From Bacteroidetes bacterium HGW-Bacteroidetes-4 (lineage in GTDB: Bacteria; Bacteroidota; Bacteroidia; Bacteroidales; SZUA-534), in NCBI GenBank assembly GCA_002840905.1, contig PHDD01000010.1:62001-126000 (forward strand): a stretch of DNA of 64,000 bases. The letters run 5' to 3'. The position numbers were made by a program, and so were the translations under genes. The notes below the pieces were generated by a model, which was not told where the DNA came from, did not search any database, and was given only the letters and a program-made list of their open reading frames with translations. Shown piece after piece: positions 25,801 through 34,089 of the stretch. Position 1 is the first letter of the stretch; each line of letters starts with the position of its first letter.

Positions 25801-26123
25801 ATTACGGTGACTTCCCTTTCTTTAATGCCACCACCCAAAATTACGGAGCTGGTTCAATCTGGTATGAAAAGGAAGCACACAACCTGGCAGCCATTGTCGA
25901 TGCATCGTACTGGAAAGTAAGAAACATTACGCTGGGTTATACTTTCAACAAGAACTTTCTAAACAAATACGGAATCCAAAGTTTCAGGTTTTACGGAAAT
26001 GTCACCAATCCTTTTGTTTGGTCAAAATACAAAGGTTTTGATCCGGAATGGGCCGGTTCTGAAAGTCGCTATGATGGTCCCAGCACCACAACCTGGCAAA
26101 TTGGGGTTAATTTGAAATTCTAA
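22872..26123 (+). CDS. SusC/RagA-family TonB-linked outer-membrane transporter
   Basis: About 1083 residues. The ATG at 22872 is preferred to the in-frame TTG at 22854; it begins a signal peptide ending MTHAWAQ. A CarboxypepD_reg-like domain (about 30-110, ITGTVTSVSDGLPLPGVNIMV) is followed by the SusC-type plug (about 120-235, VVVGYGTMKKSDLTGSV, then QIRGKSSINSDVTPLYVVDGV and DASSTAIYGSRATAGVVMITTK) and a large beta-barrel ending WQIGVNLKF. It imports oligosaccharides with the SusD-like lid encoded 21 bases downstream. Neighbouring enzymes point to pectic (galacturonan) oligosaccharides. The upstream operator and HTCS gene suggest dual control. Confidence 0.95.
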   Translation: MYKQMIPISFKSRIRKVTGVSFLLLLMTHAWAQKQITGTVTSVSDGLPLPGVNIMVQNSTIGTITDIDGNFSLSVPDDAQVLVFSMMGMLTEEIPINGQSTINVSMIEDLIGLDEVIVVGYGTMKKSDLTGSVGSISTENLVKRGSPSLLESMQGAVAGVSITQSGGRNQAAGYDFQIRGKSSINSDVTPLYVVDGVIVGDIDFLNPQDIERVDILKDASSTAIYGSRATAGVVMITTKSGKSFAGKSETKPSVTYDGYYGFTKIARMPDFMDAQQFYDYRVLNFLSTNDLSSQPVYRMAPESFQQGMLYDGTSKYVLKEMLNNGESYDWPNMITQDGHEQNHFLTVSGATESVSYYFGTGYNTNIGTYKGDAQDRFNLKGSVDSKINDYFSAGMNFNLSHTKTDYASDNAIKNAFRMNPFMRPYDENGEYNIRPGNFQAMGTASHQFSDQVNPLLYNEDEIKEGKNYRVLGNVYLEVKPIDNLSLKTTFSPNFSQTRTGEYQGDAVGNTPTGFYTSTQGFDWTWDNIINYNLTSGDHSMGAMGLFSMNAYNYERYYMEVTDPTEGTKWYNLGSGTMQEYASEYAENSMVSYALRLNYTFRGKYMITATARADGSSRFAKDYQWGTFPSAALAWRISEEDFMRNSWLSNLKLRLSYGITGNNSGIGNYATHTIGAGPNYYAFGNQLAYGYYPSGVVNSALTWETSSETNFGFDFGLFAGKISGTVDIYNKDSKNLLYEKSLPLASGGGTVIDNVGKVRNRGIELSLNTVNISTNDLTWETSFTFSANKNKVFEINGSNDFLIDIDYPITRSLFLNEPVNNIYAYEWDGIVSDKLMTVPDNAASTAGGFTPGTQVTEADYYYAIYGWTEGMPKIADQNQDGVIDADNDKKVQGSQDPQWTGSISSNLTYKNWDFSFSIYTKQNYLVYSNFLYEYYNYAYRGWNKLNMDYYIPAGTLIDADGITADGLYVNPVYQEQTHYGDFPFFNATTQNYGAGSIWYEKEAHNLAAIVDASYWKVRNITLGYTFNKNFLNKYGIQSFRFYGNVTNPFVWSKYKGFDPEWAGSESRYDGPSTTTWQIGVNLKF

Positions 26124-26144
26124 ACGAATAAAGAATAGACAGTT

Positions 26145-28007
26145 ATGAAAAAATCATTTATTATAGTATTGTTGGGAGTTCTAATCGGTTTTATCGGTTT
26201 CACCAGTTGTGAAGACTTTTTAGAAGCCGACAATAACTCAGCAATTACAGCAGATGAAATGTTCTCAACACAGGAAGGATACGAAAACCTGGTCAACCAG
26301 GCCTATTTCAGCTTACGATCCATATACAACGATCCGGCTATTTATTGTGCAGGAACTGATTTGTATGTGGGAATCCGCGCCGCAGGTGATCAAACCCTCG
26401 AAGGGTACACGCTCACTTCGGATAATGGAACAGTAAAAGAACTGTATATCGACCTTTATGCGGTAATTAATGCAGCAAATGCCGTATTGTATTACGCCGA
26501 TAAATCGGAAGCCTTTGCTGAAAAAGCATTACGCCAGGAAGAAGCCCGTTTTATTCGTGCTTATGCTTATTATGTGCTTTCACAGCAATTTGGTCGGGTT
26601 CCCATCATCAAGGATTACATCAACACTGCTGAAAATTACTATCCCCGAACTACGCTCGAAGAAACCTATCAATTTATAATTGATGAGCTGGTTGAATTGT
26701 CGAACAGCACCTTGTTGAGTGAAGTGGATAAAACAGGTCGTGCAAGCAAACAGGCTGCAAAAGCCTTATTGGCTAAAGCTTACCTGGCTGCCGGCTGGGA
26801 TTTGGAAACCTCGTTGAGCGATGCCAGAACGGGTACTTTTTCAATAAACAGCACCAGTTATTTTGATCTAGCAGCTGCTACCGCCAAACAAGTAGCCAAT
26901 GCGGTTCCACTTACTCTTCCGTTTGAAGATAAATGGTCGCCCGATAACGAACAAAACGATGAAGTTATCTTTGCCATTCAGTGGGACAGAGCCACATCAC
27001 TCGATCAGAATAAAGGGGGATATTCCCACCAAAACGATTTTGGAACTTATCTGGGTGCTACTGCAACCCTGGGAATGAAGTTTGTTAATTCCAATTTGAA
27101 TCCAACCACCAAAACCTACTACCTCTACAATGCTGATGATGCGCGTTACAATGGTACTTTTATGACCACTATCTATAATTACATAAAAGTTGAAAACGAT
27201 GGTAATTGGGGTAAACAAGGCTATTGGGCTTATTATAATGCTGCTGAAGAAGCAAAAGCCACCATGGGAATTGCTTTTCATTACCCGGCCTGGTATGTAT
27301 CTGATCAGGAGATTGCTGATTACCAGACCGCTAATACCTCTCAATTTGTAAGCGATGGAATGCAGAATATTTCCCAGATTATTCGTACTTCAGCTCCCAT
27401 TCGCTGGATAAAATACAAAAAGGATGGAACCCTTGATACCGACGAAACTGATTTGGATTACAATCAGGCACTGGCGCGAGTTGGAGCTATTCCTCCCATC
27501 AAAAAGTTTGATGATCCGCGTACCACTGTAACTGCAACCACAGGGGATGGAAGTTATCGTGATTTTGTAGCATTAAATATCAGTGATATTTATTTGGTAG
27601 CTGCCGAGGCTTATTTAATGGCTGGTAACGAAGGAGAAGCTCTGAATTACCTGAATCAGGTAAGAGCCAGGGCCGGAGCCAGTCAATTGGTTTCATTTGC
27701 CTCGTATCAGCGATACGATCCCAATGAAGAAGCCTATGTTTCAGCCGATCAAAACATTGATGTAATTCTGGACGAGCGAGCCCGTGAGTTGTTGGGTGAA
27801 TACCACCGCTGGATGGACTTGCGCCGTACCCGCCAATTGGTAAAATACAATGAAAAATGGAATGTGAATTTTGTTTATTCGAATATTGTTGGTGGCGATG
27901 GTAACATCAAGTGGTTACGTCCCATTCCGGCTGACGAAGTTGGTTTGAATACAGGAATTTCATCGAGCGATCAAAATCCGGGTTATACCGCTGATACCGC
28001 CGAATAG
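26145..28007 (+). CDS. SusD/RagB-family glycan-binding lipoprotein
   Basis: A 620-residue surface lipoprotein. The signal peptide ends in a lipobox with the acceptor C22 in GFTSCEDFLEADN. N-terminal TPR-like helices (RFIRAYAYYVLSQQFGRVPI) and the C-terminal SusD-like signature (LLGEYHRWMDLRRTRQLVKYNEKW) are present. It forms the lid of the SusC barrel and captures oligosaccharide at the cell surface. It follows susC by 21 bases and precedes a small lipoprotein gene by 24 bases, the standard susCD arrangement. Length is slightly above the family average. Confidence 0.95.
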   Translation: MKKSFIIVLLGVLIGFIGFTSCEDFLEADNNSAITADEMFSTQEGYENLVNQAYFSLRSIYNDPAIYCAGTDLYVGIRAAGDQTLEGYTLTSDNGTVKELYIDLYAVINAANAVLYYADKSEAFAEKALRQEEARFIRAYAYYVLSQQFGRVPIIKDYINTAENYYPRTTLEETYQFIIDELVELSNSTLLSEVDKTGRASKQAAKALLAKAYLAAGWDLETSLSDARTGTFSINSTSYFDLAAATAKQVANAVPLTLPFEDKWSPDNEQNDEVIFAIQWDRATSLDQNKGGYSHQNDFGTYLGATATLGMKFVNSNLNPTTKTYYLYNADDARYNGTFMTTIYNYIKVENDGNWGKQGYWAYYNAAEEAKATMGIAFHYPAWYVSDQEIADYQTANTSQFVSDGMQNISQIIRTSAPIRWIKYKKDGTLDTDETDLDYNQALARVGAIPPIKKFDDPRTTVTATTGDGSYRDFVALNISDIYLVAAEAYLMAGNEGEALNYLNQVRARAGASQLVSFASYQRYDPNEEAYVSADQNIDVILDERARELLGEYHRWMDLRRTRQLVKYNEKWNVNFVYSNIVGGDGNIKWLRPIPADEVGLNTGISSSDQNPGYTADTAE

Positions 28008-28031
28008 TATTAACATTAAAAAAAGTAAGTG

Positions 28032-28499
28032 ATGAAAAAAGGTAAAAGTATACTGGGTTTTTTAATGGTAGCGCTACTAATTTCATTTACATCGTGTGAC
28101 GATGAAATTGAAAGAAACAGCACCCATACCGACGCCTCTGCATTAGTAGGTGGAACTTACACGGGTACCCTATCGTTCGAGAGCGATACCTACAATAACG
28201 TAACTATTACGCTAACTAAAATGAGCAGTGAAACCATCCAGGCGGTTTATTTAAATATTCAGGGCGCAAGCTTTGTTTATACAGGAGCCAGTGGTTTAAA
28301 CCTGGATGCTACAGTTAACGTAGCCCGGGCCAACGATACCTATGCTTTTTCGAGCGGTAATTCAGACTACTTAAGACTAAGCGGTCGTTTAACCGGTAAC
28401 AACCTGGTAATGACCCTACCCATACAAGTAAAAAGCGATAAAACGGTACGGTTCCATACCAACGGAAAAAACTGGCAATTTGTTGGAACAAAAAATTAA
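28032..28499 (+). CDS. Small beta-rich lipoprotein of the pectin locus
   Basis: A 155-residue lipoprotein (acceptor C22 in ISFTSCDDE). ATG at 28032 is used rather than the in-frame GTG at 28029. The mature part is rich in Thr, Ser, Asn and beta strands (GGTYTGTLSFES, VTITLTKMSSET, LRLSGRLTGNNLVMTLP), resembling calycin-like barrels that accompany SusCD pairs. It is likely a surface glycan-binding or accessory protein by position; no ligand residues can be named. A bulged hairpin follows its stop, suggesting the susCD transcript can end here. Confidence 0.75.
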   Translation: MKKGKSILGFLMVALLISFTSCDDEIERNSTHTDASALVGGTYTGTLSFESDTYNNVTITLTKMSSETIQAVYLNIQGASFVYTGASGLNLDATVNVARANDTYAFSSGNSDYLRLSGRLTGNNLVMTLPIQVKSDKTVRFHTNGKNWQFVGTKN

Positions 28500-28503
28500 T
28501 TCC

Positions 28504-28534
28504 GGGAGCAGACATTTAATTTTCCGTCTGCCCC
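28504..28534 (+). terminator. Hairpin after the susCD-lipoprotein unit
   Basis: GGG-A-GCAGAC (28504-28513) pairs with GTCTGCCCC (28526-28534) with one bulged A and a 12-base loop. ATTTATATA follows. The T content after the stem is modest, so read-through is likely. Confidence 0.5.
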
Positions 28535-28588
28535 ATTTATATAAACTAAAAACAACTATTTCTATTTATTAATTTAAATCTTACAATT

Positions 28589-29446
28589 ATGAAAAAAAGT
28601 TTACTCTTAATGGCAGCGTTTTCTTTAGCTGCTGTAGTATTCGTTAACGCGCAGGAAGAGCCAGTTACCTGGTCAGCTGAGGCTTATTGCGTTGAGAATA
28701 ACGTTCCAGAAAACGGAGATGCATTAACTGCCTTGCAGGAATTTACCCTGGGGGCTCTTACTTTCTCAGCTTACGAAAAAACTGGCATTACCTGGTTATA
28801 CAAACCAAGTACCGCTGAAACTTTTGATTTTAATGGAGTAACCTATCACCCATCGTATGTTCAGGGTCAAACCAATCCAAAAAATGGATATCCCCTGGTA
28901 AACGAAGACTGGTCGGCAGTTGCCCACTTTGTGTCAACTTCAACCGGTTCACTGGATATCGTTTTTAAATTTGGATACAATAAACGATTCTGGGTTGCCG
29001 AAATTCCAGACAATATAATGGAAGATATCAACATGGGTGACTCTACCGCTATTTCTGCTTATGCTTATGAGTTTGATACCGAACAAACTTACTGGGGAGG
29101 ATTCTTTGATCCAACAGGAACACCTCCTGGATACTACTATTCATTGGATATGCCAACTACTGATCCAGGTGGAGTATATTATACTGGTATTACCCTTAAC
29201 ATTAAACCGGGACATGAATATTTTGCATTTTTCTCTGGTTCAAAAATCATGTTGAGTGGTTTAACCTTTACTCCTACCGTATCGGTTAAAGATAATTTGT
29301 TGAATGCAGCTAAAGTTGTTTCTGAAGACTATTACAACATTGTTGGACAAAAATTAGCTAAACCCCAATTAGGTGGACTAAACATCATAGTTAAAACCAT
29401 GTCTGATGGCTCGGTTAAAACTGAAAAAGTGTTCATTAGTAAATAG
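28589..29446 (+). CDS. Secreted protein of the pectin locus with a degenerate T9SS-like tail
   Basis: A 285-residue protein with signal peptide (MKKSLLLMAAFSLAAVVFVNAQ). The central region is aromatic and beta-rich (FKFGYNKRFWVAEIP, YYSLDMPTTDPGGVYYTG) and does not match a family I know. The last about 45 residues, NIVGQKLAKPQLGGLNIIVKTMSDGSVKTEKVFIS, match the second half of a type A T9SS sorting domain (NxxGQ...GLYIVK...G...KVxx) but lack the usual PNP start. It may be a surface-exposed binding or structural protein for pectin. A strong terminator follows, so it forms its own unit. Confidence 0.75.
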   Translation: MKKSLLLMAAFSLAAVVFVNAQEEPVTWSAEAYCVENNVPENGDALTALQEFTLGALTFSAYEKTGITWLYKPSTAETFDFNGVTYHPSYVQGQTNPKNGYPLVNEDWSAVAHFVSTSTGSLDIVFKFGYNKRFWVAEIPDNIMEDINMGDSTAISAYAYEFDTEQTYWGGFFDPTGTPPGYYYSLDMPTTDPGGVYYTGITLNIKPGHEYFAFFSGSKIMLSGLTFTPTVSVKDNLLNAAKVVSEDYYNIVGQKLAKPQLGGLNIIVKTMSDGSVKTEKVFISK

Positions 29447-29466
29447 TTGATAATAGAATTACAATT

Positions 29467-29499
29467 AAGAGAGGCTGTCGGTTGATGGTCTCTCTTTTT
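29467..29499 (+). terminator. Rho-independent terminator
   Basis: AAGAGAG (29467-29473) pairs with CTCTCTT (29490-29496), extended inward by wobble pairs, and is followed by a T run. It lies about 20 bases past the stop of the 285-residue secreted protein gene. Confidence 0.8.
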
Positions 29500-29594
29500 A
29501 TCCACACTTGTTTTTCTGAATAACTCCATTATCAGGAATCAGGATAACAAACCTGACTCAAATTTGCCGGTAAAATCAAATAAAAAAATCCATC

Positions 29595-32504
29595 ATGATA
29601 GCTACGGAAAAAAAAATAGTTAAAAGTATCACACTAATCGGTTTACTCTGTTTGATACTTTTTGCAGGAAACTACACAACCCAGGCACAACAACTGGCAT
29701 TTCCCGGAGCCGAAGGTTTTGGTAAATATGCCACAGGGGGGCGTGGCGGTCAGGTATTAAAAGTAACCAACTTGAATGATAGTGGTGAAGGTTCGTTGCG
29801 TTGGGCAATCGATCAAAATTATCCCCGAATCATTGTTTTTGAAGTTTCGGGAACCATTTATTTAAAAAGCCGCTTAAAAATAAAAAACGGTAACGTAACC
29901 ATTGCCGGGCAAACTGCTCCGGGACATGGAATTACCCTTGCCCATTACAATTTTTATGTCGAAACCGAGAATGTTATCATAAGGTACATACGAAGCCGCC
30001 TATCGGCCGAAGCCGGACAACAGGATGACGCCTTTAACGTAATCGGATCTACCCATGTTATAGTCGATCATTGCTCCTTTTCATGGAGTGTCGACGAAGT
30101 GGCTTCGCTTTATCACAATAAGAAATTTACCCTGCAAAACTGTATTATTGCCGAATCGTTTCATAACTCTATTCATGAAAAAGGGGCTCATGGTTATGGA
30201 GGAATTTGGGGAGGAGACTCTGCCAGTTTCCATCACAACCTGATAATGCACAATACCAGCCGCAATCCTCGTTTCCATGGATCTCGCTGGTACACCGACT
30301 GGGAAGAACATGTCGATTTTCGCAATAATGTAATTTACAATTGGGCCTCTAATTCCATCTATGGCGGTGAACCCAGCGAAATTGACGGAAGTCCTGTTTT
30401 TATTAATATTGTAAACAATTATTACAAATACGGTCCGGCAACTTCAAATTCCATAAGAGACCGTATTGTAGACCCCGATCCGGATGGCACTTACGGTTTT
30501 GGCAAGTATTACATCGATGGAAACTACACCTATGGCTCACCCGATGTTACTGCCGATAACTGGCTTGGGGTGGATAATGTTACAGAAACAGTAAAAGATG
30601 AAATAAAAAGCGAGGTACCTTTTGCTTTCGATATAACCACCATTCATACAGCCGAAGAAGCCTACGAATATGTACTGCAAAATGTCGGAGCCTGCATTCC
30701 CTTCCGTGATACCGTTGATCGGCGTTTAGTATGGGAAGTAGCCAACGATACAGCACTTTATGGAGGTAACTATGGCGACAATAAAGGAATTGTTGATAAT
30801 CTGGAAGATGTGGGTGGCTATCCCGAAATATTTACCGATTGGGCTCCAGTGGATACGGATGCAGATGGCCTGCCAGACGTTTGGGAAACTGAAAATGGAC
30901 TCAATCCAAATAATGCATCGGATAATCAAACCATTATAGAAGGAACAAACTACCCGGCAATTGAAGAATACATTAATAACATAGTAGCTTCCAATAACTC
31001 ATTTATGTTTCAACCAACCCAACTGCAAGCCGAATTGACACAAATTAAACAAATCAGTTTAGGTTGGAAGGATAATTCAACTGATGAAACCGCTTTCCGG
31101 CTTTGGCGCTCCGAAGGCGAAGGTTATAGCTGCATCGACACCTTACCTGCCAATACAACTTTTTGCACCGACACCAATATTGTATTCGACAAAACCTATC
31201 TTTATAGAATACAAGCCGTTAATGAAACTGACAGCTCCGCCTTTTCAAACATTGCCACAGCATCAACCCTTGGGGCCGATGGCAAACCAAAACCAGCGAG
31301 AGAACCTACACCAGCTACAACTACCAATAATGTTAGCACAAGTATAAACTTAAGCTGGAAACCAGGCATCGGTGCTAAAAGTCACAAGGTTTATTTGGGG
31401 ACGTCATTACCTCCCTCATTTTATGCTCAAGTTGACGAAGCAAACCTTACAGTAACTGGTTTATTACACAATAAACGCTATTACTGGCGAGTGGATGAAA
31501 TTAACGAAAACGGTACCACCGAAGGAAGCGTATGGAATTTTGTGACCCGAACAGAGTTTCCTGAGGAACTTATTGCACATTTTTCGTTTAATCAACCTAT
31601 TTCAGTGAACGATGTTTCAGGTAATGGTATTACTGGATCAGGAAACAATTTAAAACTGGCTGATTTTGTTAATGGCATTTATGGAAAAGGAATTCTGTTC
31701 GACGGCGCTACTAAGTATTGTATGTATCCGCACAACGAAAAAATTAATTTCGACAACAACGCATTTACCATTTCTTTTTGGATAAAACAGGATTTAAGCA
31801 CCGTTGATCGTTCACACTCGCAGCGTTATGTGGTGAAAGGATCGAATGTTAAAAATGATATTGAAGGCCTTTCTGGAAAACGCTACGAAGTATATTACAC
31901 ACCCGATAAAAACCTGTTCCGCTTTTGTGTTGACGATAATGTAACAAAAAGCGAAATTACCGTTGATGAAAGCCTGTTTATTAAAAACGATTGGGTTCAT
32001 GTGGTTGCTGTACGCGATACGATACAAAAAAAACTCTTTCTATATGCCAATGCCGAAATGGTTGGCCAGGTAGCCGATGCCACGGGGAATATTGCACAAA
32101 GTGAGCCCATGTATTTTAGTTACTGTGTCGATGAAAATGGTTATGTAAAAGGAATTATGGACGAAGTTCAACTCTATGGTTATGCCTTAAATCCAACGCA
32201 AATTGAATCGCTTTATACCAATGGTTTTGTATCGGTAAAAAACCGTTTAGCCGAAGGATTTCAATTATTTCCCAATCCGTCATCAGGAAATATAACCATT
32301 AAAGCACCTGATAACAAAGCCATAGAAACGATAACCCTTACTGATGTTACCGGTAGAACACTGCTTCATCAGTCGAACACCCTGGGTTCATTGTCAGAAA
32401 TTGATTTAAACCTGGAATCGCTGGCAAAACGAGGACAACAAATGCTAATAGTTTCAGTTCGGATTGAGGGACAGGTGTTTTTTCAAAAACTTATTCTTAA
32501 TTAA
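29595..32504 (+). CDS. Multidomain secreted pectate lyase (PL1-like) with Fn3, LamG and T9SS domains
   Basis: A 969-residue exported enzyme. After the signal peptide the lyase domain (about 35-430) begins LAFPGAEGFGKYATGGRGG and runs through a parallel beta-helix with TIAGQTAPGHGITL, VIVDHCSFSWSVDE and RNPRFHGSRWYTDWEEHVDFRNN. This is the pattern of the PL1 subfamily often annotated as pectate lyase in Bacteroidota. Two Fn3-like segments follow (about 475-660). A LamG/concanavalin-like domain covers about 665-875. A type A T9SS sorting domain closes the protein (FQLFPNPSSGNITIKAP to the end). It cleaves de-esterified homogalacturonan by beta-elimination outside the cell. It opens a tight eight-gene run. 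Confidence 0.9.
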   Translation: MIATEKKIVKSITLIGLLCLILFAGNYTTQAQQLAFPGAEGFGKYATGGRGGQVLKVTNLNDSGEGSLRWAIDQNYPRIIVFEVSGTIYLKSRLKIKNGNVTIAGQTAPGHGITLAHYNFYVETENVIIRYIRSRLSAEAGQQDDAFNVIGSTHVIVDHCSFSWSVDEVASLYHNKKFTLQNCIIAESFHNSIHEKGAHGYGGIWGGDSASFHHNLIMHNTSRNPRFHGSRWYTDWEEHVDFRNNVIYNWASNSIYGGEPSEIDGSPVFINIVNNYYKYGPATSNSIRDRIVDPDPDGTYGFGKYYIDGNYTYGSPDVTADNWLGVDNVTETVKDEIKSEVPFAFDITTIHTAEEAYEYVLQNVGACIPFRDTVDRRLVWEVANDTALYGGNYGDNKGIVDNLEDVGGYPEIFTDWAPVDTDADGLPDVWETENGLNPNNASDNQTIIEGTNYPAIEEYINNIVASNNSFMFQPTQLQAELTQIKQISLGWKDNSTDETAFRLWRSEGEGYSCIDTLPANTTFCTDTNIVFDKTYLYRIQAVNETDSSAFSNIATASTLGADGKPKPAREPTPATTTNNVSTSINLSWKPGIGAKSHKVYLGTSLPPSFYAQVDEANLTVTGLLHNKRYYWRVDEINENGTTEGSVWNFVTRTEFPEELIAHFSFNQPISVNDVSGNGITGSGNNLKLADFVNGIYGKGILFDGATKYCMYPHNEKINFDNNAFTISFWIKQDLSTVDRSHSQRYVVKGSNVKNDIEGLSGKRYEVYYTPDKNLFRFCVDDNVTKSEITVDESLFIKNDWVHVVAVRDTIQKKLFLYANAEMVGQVADATGNIAQSEPMYFSYCVDENGYVKGIMDEVQLYGYALNPTQIESLYTNGFVSVKNRLAEGFQLFPNPSSGNITIKAPDNKAIETITLTDVTGRTLLHQSNTLGSLSEIDLNLESLAKRGQQMLIVSVRIEGQVFFQKLILN

Positions 32505-32510
32505 CAAATT

Positions 32511-34049
32511 ATGAAATTACTTCGACTTACATTTTTATTCATCGGATTGATTCTGCTCTTTTCCTGTTCCAAAGAAAAAAACGCTGAAGGTAATGAAAAA
32601 GGCGTTTTTGTAGTATCGTACCCAAATGGTTATTCACCAAAAACTGAAATGATATATTTAAGTCTGTCTGATTTAAAAATACAATATGGTTTCACCAATT
32701 ATTCAAACATACAGTTGGTTAGCATGAACAACCACAAACAGCAACCTTTTAAACTATATGATTTAGATGGTGATAATACAGCGGAACTGTTGGGTTTTTT
32801 GCTCGAAATTAACCCAAAAGAGCCCTTACGCCCATTTGTTTTATATGAAGCCGATAAAAGCGAGGAACATCCTATTGAAACCTTGGATGGTTTTACTAAT
32901 AATACTACCATTACTTACTTGCAAAGTGCGCGAAACTTAAATTCAGACACCATAGCATGGAGTGAAACGCTGGCTAAAACATTTATGGATTTATATCCTG
33001 AAGCCTGCAATCTGGAAATTTTTTCGCCCAATAAATGGACGTACACCAACGGTTTCTTTACCAATGCACTTTGCGAACTTAGTCTAAAAACCGGCGAAAC
33101 ATCCTATAGCGAATATGCAAAAAAATGGATGGATTGTTTTGTGGCAACTGATGGAACTATAACTGCTTACGATCAGGAAAAATATCGACTTGACGATATT
33201 CTGCCGGGACGAACATTACTCTATCTTTATCAGGAAAATGCAGAAGAAAAATACAAAACAGCGGCCGACAACTTTATGCATCATCTTGAAAATCAACCGA
33301 CAAATACCGATGGTGGCTACTGGCATAAAGAAGTTTACCCACACCAAATGTGGCTCGACGGAATTTATATGGGCGATGTGTTTGCTGCCCAATACGCTAA
33401 AACCTTTAATAAACCAAAGCATTTCGACGAGGCTGTAAAACAAATTAAACTCATTTACACACATACCCTCGATTCAGTTAGCGGATTAATGTATCATGGC
33501 TACGACGAATCACGAAACGATGTGTGGGCCAATCCCGAAACCGGTACTTCACCTGAGTACTGGGGACGCGGTATGGGTTGGTACATGATGGCTTTGGTTG
33601 ATGTACTCGAATATTTACCTGCTGATCATCCCGAAAGGAATGCAATTATCACAATTTTGAATCAAACCAGCGAAGCTTTGTCAAGAGTTCAGGATCCGTC
33701 CTCCCACTTATGGTATCAGGTTTTGGATAAGGGCTCACTGCACGACAACTGGATAGAAACTTCCTGCTCTGCTATGTTTGCTTATGCTTTCGCCAAAGGC
33801 GCCACAAACGGATTTTTACCTGCAGCATATTTACAAAAAGCAAACAATGCATTCAACAGTTTGATAAATAACTATGTTTATTTTGATTCCAAAGGACATT
33901 TTTATTTAACCGAAACCGTTTATGTAGGAACCCTGAACTTTAAATCATCTGACGGATCGTACAATTATTACATTAATGTTGATCGCCGCATAAACGATTT
34001 TAAAGGTGTTGCAGCATTCTTATACCTTACTATGGCATTGGATAAATAG
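32511..34049 (+). CDS. GH105-type unsaturated uronyl hydrolase lipoprotein
   Basis: A 512-residue lipoprotein (lipobox ILLFSCSK). Residues about 30-130 form an N-terminal domain of beta character similar to the region found next to DUF4861 proteins. The (alpha/alpha)6 barrel of GH105 follows (about 150-510) with the catalytic-Asp segment HQMWLDGIYMGDVFAAQ, then HGYDE, SPEYWGRGMGWYMMALVDVLEYLP and DNWIETSCSAMFAYAFAKG. GH105 removes the unsaturated 4,5-uronate from the end of lyase products. It starts 6 bases after the lyase gene. A periplasmic or inner-face location is probable from the lipobox. Confidence 0.88.
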   Translation: MKLLRLTFLFIGLILLFSCSKEKNAEGNEKGVFVVSYPNGYSPKTEMIYLSLSDLKIQYGFTNYSNIQLVSMNNHKQQPFKLYDLDGDNTAELLGFLLEINPKEPLRPFVLYEADKSEEHPIETLDGFTNNTTITYLQSARNLNSDTIAWSETLAKTFMDLYPEACNLEIFSPNKWTYTNGFFTNALCELSLKTGETSYSEYAKKWMDCFVATDGTITAYDQEKYRLDDILPGRTLLYLYQENAEEKYKTAADNFMHHLENQPTNTDGGYWHKEVYPHQMWLDGIYMGDVFAAQYAKTFNKPKHFDEAVKQIKLIYTHTLDSVSGLMYHGYDESRNDVWANPETGTSPEYWGRGMGWYMMALVDVLEYLPADHPERNAIITILNQTSEALSRVQDPSSHLWYQVLDKGSLHDNWIETSCSAMFAYAFAKGATNGFLPAAYLQKANNAFNSLINNYVYFDSKGHFYLTETVYVGTLNFKSSDGSYNYYINVDRRINDFKGVAAFLYLTMALDK

Positions 34050-34089
34050 CTGGATAGAATTTGAATGTATAAATTTAAATTAAAAAGAA

